From: Planctomycetia bacterium
Lineage (GTDB): Bacteria > Planctomycetota > Planctomycetia > Pirellulales > UBA1268
Reading direction: 5' to 3'
Assembly (NCBI GenBank): GCA_009923125.1
Contig: RFUD01000113.1
Coordinates: 1 to 7,285 of the forward strand
Length of the DNA stretch: 7,285 nucleotides
Position 1 is the first letter of the stretch, and every line of letters starts with the position of its first letter. Positions 4,413 to 7,285 of the stretch are shown piece by piece. Position numbers and translations under genes: made by a program. The notes below the pieces were generated by a model that worked only from the letters and a program-made list of their open reading frames with translations, did no database searches and was not told the origin of the DNA.

Positions 4413-7285
4413 ATGGCGTCCGTTCCCGACACCGGCCCGGATCTCGCCGTCGCCGAATGGAGCCGCGACGGCGACGCCGAGTCGAAGTCAGACCGCTATC
4501 TGGCCCGCAGGCTCGCCGCCGCGAGTGCGGATTACAAGGGCGTGGCCCTGACCACGTTTTTGCTCGGGGCCACGGTCGCCGCCGGCGCGTGGCTGCTGTG
4601 CGGCGTCGTCGTGGAGCACTGGGTGATGCCGGCGGGGCTGCCACGGGCCGCCCGCTGGGCCTGGCTGGCGGTCGCCGTCGTCGCCCTGGCGCTGGCGGCG
4701 GTGCGGTGGCTCCTGCCTCTCGTCCGTTACCGTGTCAATCTCGTGTACGCGGCGCGGGCGATCGAGCGGGAGCATCCCGAACTGCACAACGACCTCGTCA
4801 ACACCGTGCTCGTGAAGGCGCATCCGGAAGCCAATCCGGAAAAGGTCGTGCGATCGCTCGAACGCCGCACCGCGAAGCGGCTCGCCGACGTCCCGACCGA
4901 GGCCGTGATCGACCGCACGCTGGCGCTGCGGCTGGCCCTGGCCCTCGCGACGCTCGTCGGGCTGGCAGGCCTGTATGAGCTGGTGGCGCCGAAGAGCCTG
5001 CTTGTGACCGCGGCCCGGCTGGTGGCACCGTGGGTCGGTTGGGCCGCGCCGTCGCGGGTGCGGATCGAGCCGCCACGGCTGTCGTGGCGCATGCCGGCGG
5101 AGCAGGATCCACCCGCCGATCTGCTCGACCGCCGCCGGCTCGTGGTCGATGGCGGGCAGGCGACGCTCGTCCGTGGCCGGCAGTTGTGCGTGGCCGCCGA
5201 GATCCGCGGCCTCCGTCGTGGCGAGGTGCCTGCCGTCGTGGTGACGCCGCTGCTGGTGGATGGCGCGGTCGATCCGGCGGCGCCCGCCTGGCGGAGCGAG
5301 ATGTCGCGGGGCCAGCCGGCGGGCGGGCAACGCTTGTTCGCGGCCATCCTGCCGGACGCCACCCGTGGGCTCGACCATTCGATCGACATCCGAATCGCCG
5401 CCGGGGACGCCGTCAGCGAACCGCTGCGAGTGGCCGTGATCGATGCCCCGACGCTCCTGGTACGGGAGATCCGCTACGCGTTTCCACCCTACACACGCCG
5501 CGCGCCGGAAACGGTCGCGTGGCAGGGCGACATCCGCGCCGTGGAGGGGACCGAGGCGACGATCGTCGCGGAGAGCAACCAGCCGCTCGAGGACGCGTGG
5601 ATCGACTTCGAGGCGGACGGCAGCCGAGACCTGCGGTTCACGAAGTCGGCCGCCGACCTGACGCGGGTGACGAAGTCGTTCCACCTCCGCTTCAAGGCCG
5701 ATGGTTCGGGGCCCGAGCACGGCCGTTATCGACTGCTGTTCCAGCCGCGGGCCCCGGACGGTGCCGTGCGGGAGCAGGCGATCGTCGATCCGCTCGAGCA
5801 TCGGATCGAGGTGCTTGCCGACGTGGCCCCCGAGGTGGCGATCGAGGAGCCGCGCGTGTCGCCGATGCGAGTGCCCCCGGCGGCGCCGGTCAGCGTGCGC
5901 GTCCGGGCGCACGATCCCGACTTCGCGCTGTCGCGCGTGGTGATCGAGACGCGGCTCCAGGGCGGGGCCGCAGGTCCGGAGATCGAGGTCTTGGAGCAGG
6001 AGCGCAGCGGCGTGTTTCGCGGCGCGGTGCAACTCGTGCCGGAGCGGCTCGGGGCGGGGCCCGGTGCGACGCTGGAATACCGGGCGGTGGCGACCGACAA
6101 CCGCCCCAAGCAGCCGAATGTGTCTCACTCGCCGTGGCAGTCGTTGCGTATCGACCCCACCGCTCCGCCGCCGCAACCCAGCGAGACACCGCGTGGGCAG
6201 CGACCGGCGGACGATCAGCGTTCGCGCGACGATGGCGCGGGGGAACATGGCGATGGTAAGCAAGGGCAGCAGGGCGACGGCGAACAGGGTCGTGAGGACA
6301 CGGCCGACGGCGGCAAGCAAGACGGCAAGCAAGACGGCAAGCAAGACGGCAAGCAAGACGGCAACGGCAACGCCGGCGGCGCACAGAGCGGAGATCGCCA
6401 GCAGCCGCAGGATGGCAAGCAGGCGGGCAACCAGCAGGGCGAGGGTCAGAATCAGGGGCAGGGAGCCGACCGCGGCCAGGGCGTTGGTGCGCAGGGGGAA
6501 CGGCAGGGTGGCGACCGCCAGGGCGACGGCCAGGCCAAGGGTGGCGGGCAAGCTCAGGGCGGAGGTGGCCAGCGCGAGCGAGGGCAGGCGCAGGACAACG
6601 CCGTGGCTTCCGACGGCACGAACGACGGCGAGGCGATCGAGCGGATTCTCGAACATCGCCGCGAGCGCGGTGAAGGGGCGGCTTCGGAAACTCGTCGCGG
6701 CGGACGGGAGCCGGGAGAGGCCGGCGACGGCAAACAGGATTCATCCGGTGACAGGCAGCCCGGGGGGCCGGAGTCGGGGGAGCGTCGGCAGGCAGACGGC
6801 GAGCGCGGCGGCGCAGCGGAAAAGGGTCGAGAACAGACCCCCGGCACTGGTCGCGACGACCGGGCGAATGCTGACGGGGGTCAGCAGGGAGGTCAGCAGG
6901 GAGGTCAGCAAGGAGGTCAGCAAGGAGGTCAGCACGGCGCGGCAGGCGGTTCGCCGAACGCTGTAGAGCCTGGCCAGGGGCGGTCCGACGGCAAGAGTGA
7001 TGGGCAGGCCTCAGCGGGCAGTGAACGGTCTACCGGCGCGGGTTCGCAGCCGGATGCGGGCACCGGGAACGGCAAGCAGGATGGCCAAGGTGCTGCCAAA
7101 GATTTGTCCGCCGACGGGAGCGACGAGGCCGCATCGAAGCCGGCGGACGGCAAGGAGGCTCGAGGCCAGAAGGCGCCTGGCGGCGAAAAACAGGTGGGGA
7201 AGGGAGGCACGGGTGCGGGTAGTGACGGCACCGGCACAGATAGCGGTGCCGGCCACGGAGAACGACCACAGCCGCAGCCCCGGCA
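4413..7285 (+). CDS. DUF4175-like membrane protein with repetitive Gly/Gln-rich tail; 3' end outside window (at least 957 aa)
   Basis: No stop codon occurs in this frame from the ATG at 4413 to the window end, so the gene is 3'-partial. Seen in order: hydrophobic helices at about 43-67, 82-104 and 171-191; a juxtamembrane segment AIEREHPELHNDLVNTV (116-132) between helices 2 and 3; then beta-rich, Ig-like extracytoplasmic sequence to about 580. This includes REIRYAFPPYTRRAPET (351-367) with GDIRAVEGTEATI (372-384), and VRVRAHDPDFALSRVVIETRL (495-515). These blocks resemble planctomycete DUF4175-type proteins (recalled family pattern, not searched). Residues 583-957 are a low-complexity tail dominated by Gly, Gln, Asp, Lys and Arg, with no Phe, Trp, Tyr, Cys or Met. 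It is broken by a less repetitive island at 728-757 (NDGEAIERILEHRR). With three helices and the N-terminus inside, the large part would face the periplasm. The start is supported by GGAG seven bases upstream. Function is unknown. Confidence 0.85.
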   Translation, partial: MASVPDTGPDLAVAEWSRDGDAESKSDRYLARRLAAASADYKGVALTTFLLGATVAAGAWLLCGVVVEHWVMPAGLPRAARWAWLAVAVVALALAAVRWLLPLVRYRVNLVYAARAIEREHPELHNDLVNTVLVKAHPEANPEKVVRSLERRTAKRLADVPTEAVIDRTLALRLALALATLVGLAGLYELVAPKSLLVTAARLVAPWVGWAAPSRVRIEPPRLSWRMPAEQDPPADLLDRRRLVVDGGQATLVRGRQLCVAAEIRGLRRGEVPAVVVTPLLVDGAVDPAAPAWRSEMSRGQPAGGQRLFAAILPDATRGLDHSIDIRIAAGDAVSEPLRVAVIDAPTLLVREIRYAFPPYTRRAPETVAWQGDIRAVEGTEATIVAESNQPLEDAWIDFEADGSRDLRFTKSAADLTRVTKSFHLRFKADGSGPEHGRYRLLFQPRAPDGAVREQAIVDPLEHRIEVLADVAPEVAIEEPRVSPMRVPPAAPVSVRVRAHDPDFALSRVVIETRLQGGAAGPEIEVLEQERSGVFRGAVQLVPERLGAGPGATLEYRAVATDNRPKQPNVSHSPWQSLRIDPTAPPPQPSETPRGQRPADDQRSRDDGAGEHGDGKQGQQGDGEQGREDTADGGKQDGKQDGKQDGKQDGNGNAGGAQSGDRQQPQDGKQAGNQQGEGQNQGQGADRGQGVGAQGERQGGDRQGDGQAKGGGQAQGGGGQRERGQAQDNAVASDGTNDGEAIERILEHRRERGEGAASETRRGGREPGEAGDGKQDSSGDRQPGGPESGERRQADGERGGAAEKGREQTPGTGRDDRANADGGQQGGQQGGQQGGQQGGQHGAAGGSPNAVEPGQGRSDGKSDGQASAGSERSTGAGSQPDAGTGNGKQDGQGAAKDLSADGSDEAASKPADGKEARGQKAPGGEKQVGKGGTGAGSDGTGTDSGAGHGERPQPQPR
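6312..6359 (+). repeat. Four perfect 12-base tandem repeats encoding GKQD
   Basis: The unit GGCAAGCAAGAC occurs four times without a mismatch (6312-6323, 6324-6335, 6336-6347, 6348-6359), followed by a partial copy GGCAA. It is in frame with the DUF4175-like gene and gives GKQD four times (residues 634-649). Identity at the nucleotide level, including the same Lys and Gln codons, indicates recent expansion by slippage or unequal exchange. Confidence 0.95.
6879..6938 (+). repeat. 12-base tandem repeats encoding GQQG, four copies plus a decayed fifth
   Basis: Units 1-2 are GGTCAGCAGGGA (6879-6890, 6891-6902) and units 3-4 are GGTCAGCAAGGA (6903-6914, 6915-6926). A fifth, GGTCAGCACGGC (6927-6938), has drifted to GQHG. 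In frame they encode GQQG repeats (residues 823-838) in the tail of the DUF4175-like gene. The shared G/A difference in pairs of units suggests expansion of two unit types, or duplication followed by partial conversion. Confidence 0.92.

Noticed and set aside
3146..4978. 610-residue plus-strand open frame across lpxK and the divergent region
   Set aside because: It is antisense to lpxK and then out of frame with the DUF4175-like gene, which has clear helices and family blocks in its own frame.
4488..6656. 722-residue minus-strand open frame with LLAV repeats resembling membrane helices
   Set aside because: It is antisense to the DUF4175-like gene. The LLAV repeats are the reverse reading of the GKQD array, and the rest is Arg/Pro-rich text typical of shadow frames in GC-rich DNA.
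6741..6935. Small minus-strand frame starting with LLTS repeats, like a signal peptide or small membrane protein
   Set aside because: It is the reverse reading of the GQQG array; the hydrophobic look follows from the repeat composition alone.
6312..6938. CRISPR-like array formed by the two short repeat blocks
   Set aside because: Units are 12 bases, directly abutting, in frame with a coding gene and without spacers.

Overview
The window is very GC-rich and tightly packed, and looks like chromosomal DNA of a planctomycete, probably in or near the Pirellulales (inference). The reasons are a membrane-anchored protein with squalene-cyclase-type repeats, a DUF4175-like protein with a Gly/Gln-rich tail, lipid A genes of Gram-negative type, weak Shine-Dalgarno signals and very short gaps between genes. 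No tRNA, rRNA, insertion sequence, CRISPR array or phage gene is visible, and there is no gene-free stretch longer than about 210 bases.

Layout: (1) 28-1662, minus strand: a single-pass membrane protein with a TonB-like N-terminus and a C-terminal alpha/alpha repeat domain of the prenyltransferase/squalene-oxidase type. A GC-rich hairpin lies just past its stop. (2) 1663-1871: a 209-base divergent intergenic region. (3) 1872-2036, plus strand: rpmG, ribosomal protein bL33, in a form with a single cysteine. (4) 2040-4282, minus strand: a two-gene unit, lpxK followed by a family 2 glycosyltransferase, joined by an ATGA stop/start overlap. The glycosyltransferase stop codon lies only 3 bases from the rpmG stop on the other strand. 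(5) 4283-4412: a 130-base divergent intergenic region with a TATACT box and a GGAG ribosome site. (6) 4413 to the window end, plus strand: an open-ended gene of at least 957 codons. It encodes three membrane helices, extracytoplasmic beta-rich domains resembling planctomycete DUF4175 proteins, and a tail of about 375 residues lacking aromatic residues, with two 12-base tandem repeat arrays.

How they fit together: lpxK and the coupled glycosyltransferase point to lipid A phosphorylation and glycosylation of a lipid A/LPS-type or other envelope glycan. The two large membrane proteins are probably envelope components of unknown function. rpmG is translation housekeeping. I see no convincing new defence or mobile system. 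The most unusual material is the repeat-bearing tail of the open-ended gene, then the TonB-like/cyclase-repeat fusion with its cysteine cluster.
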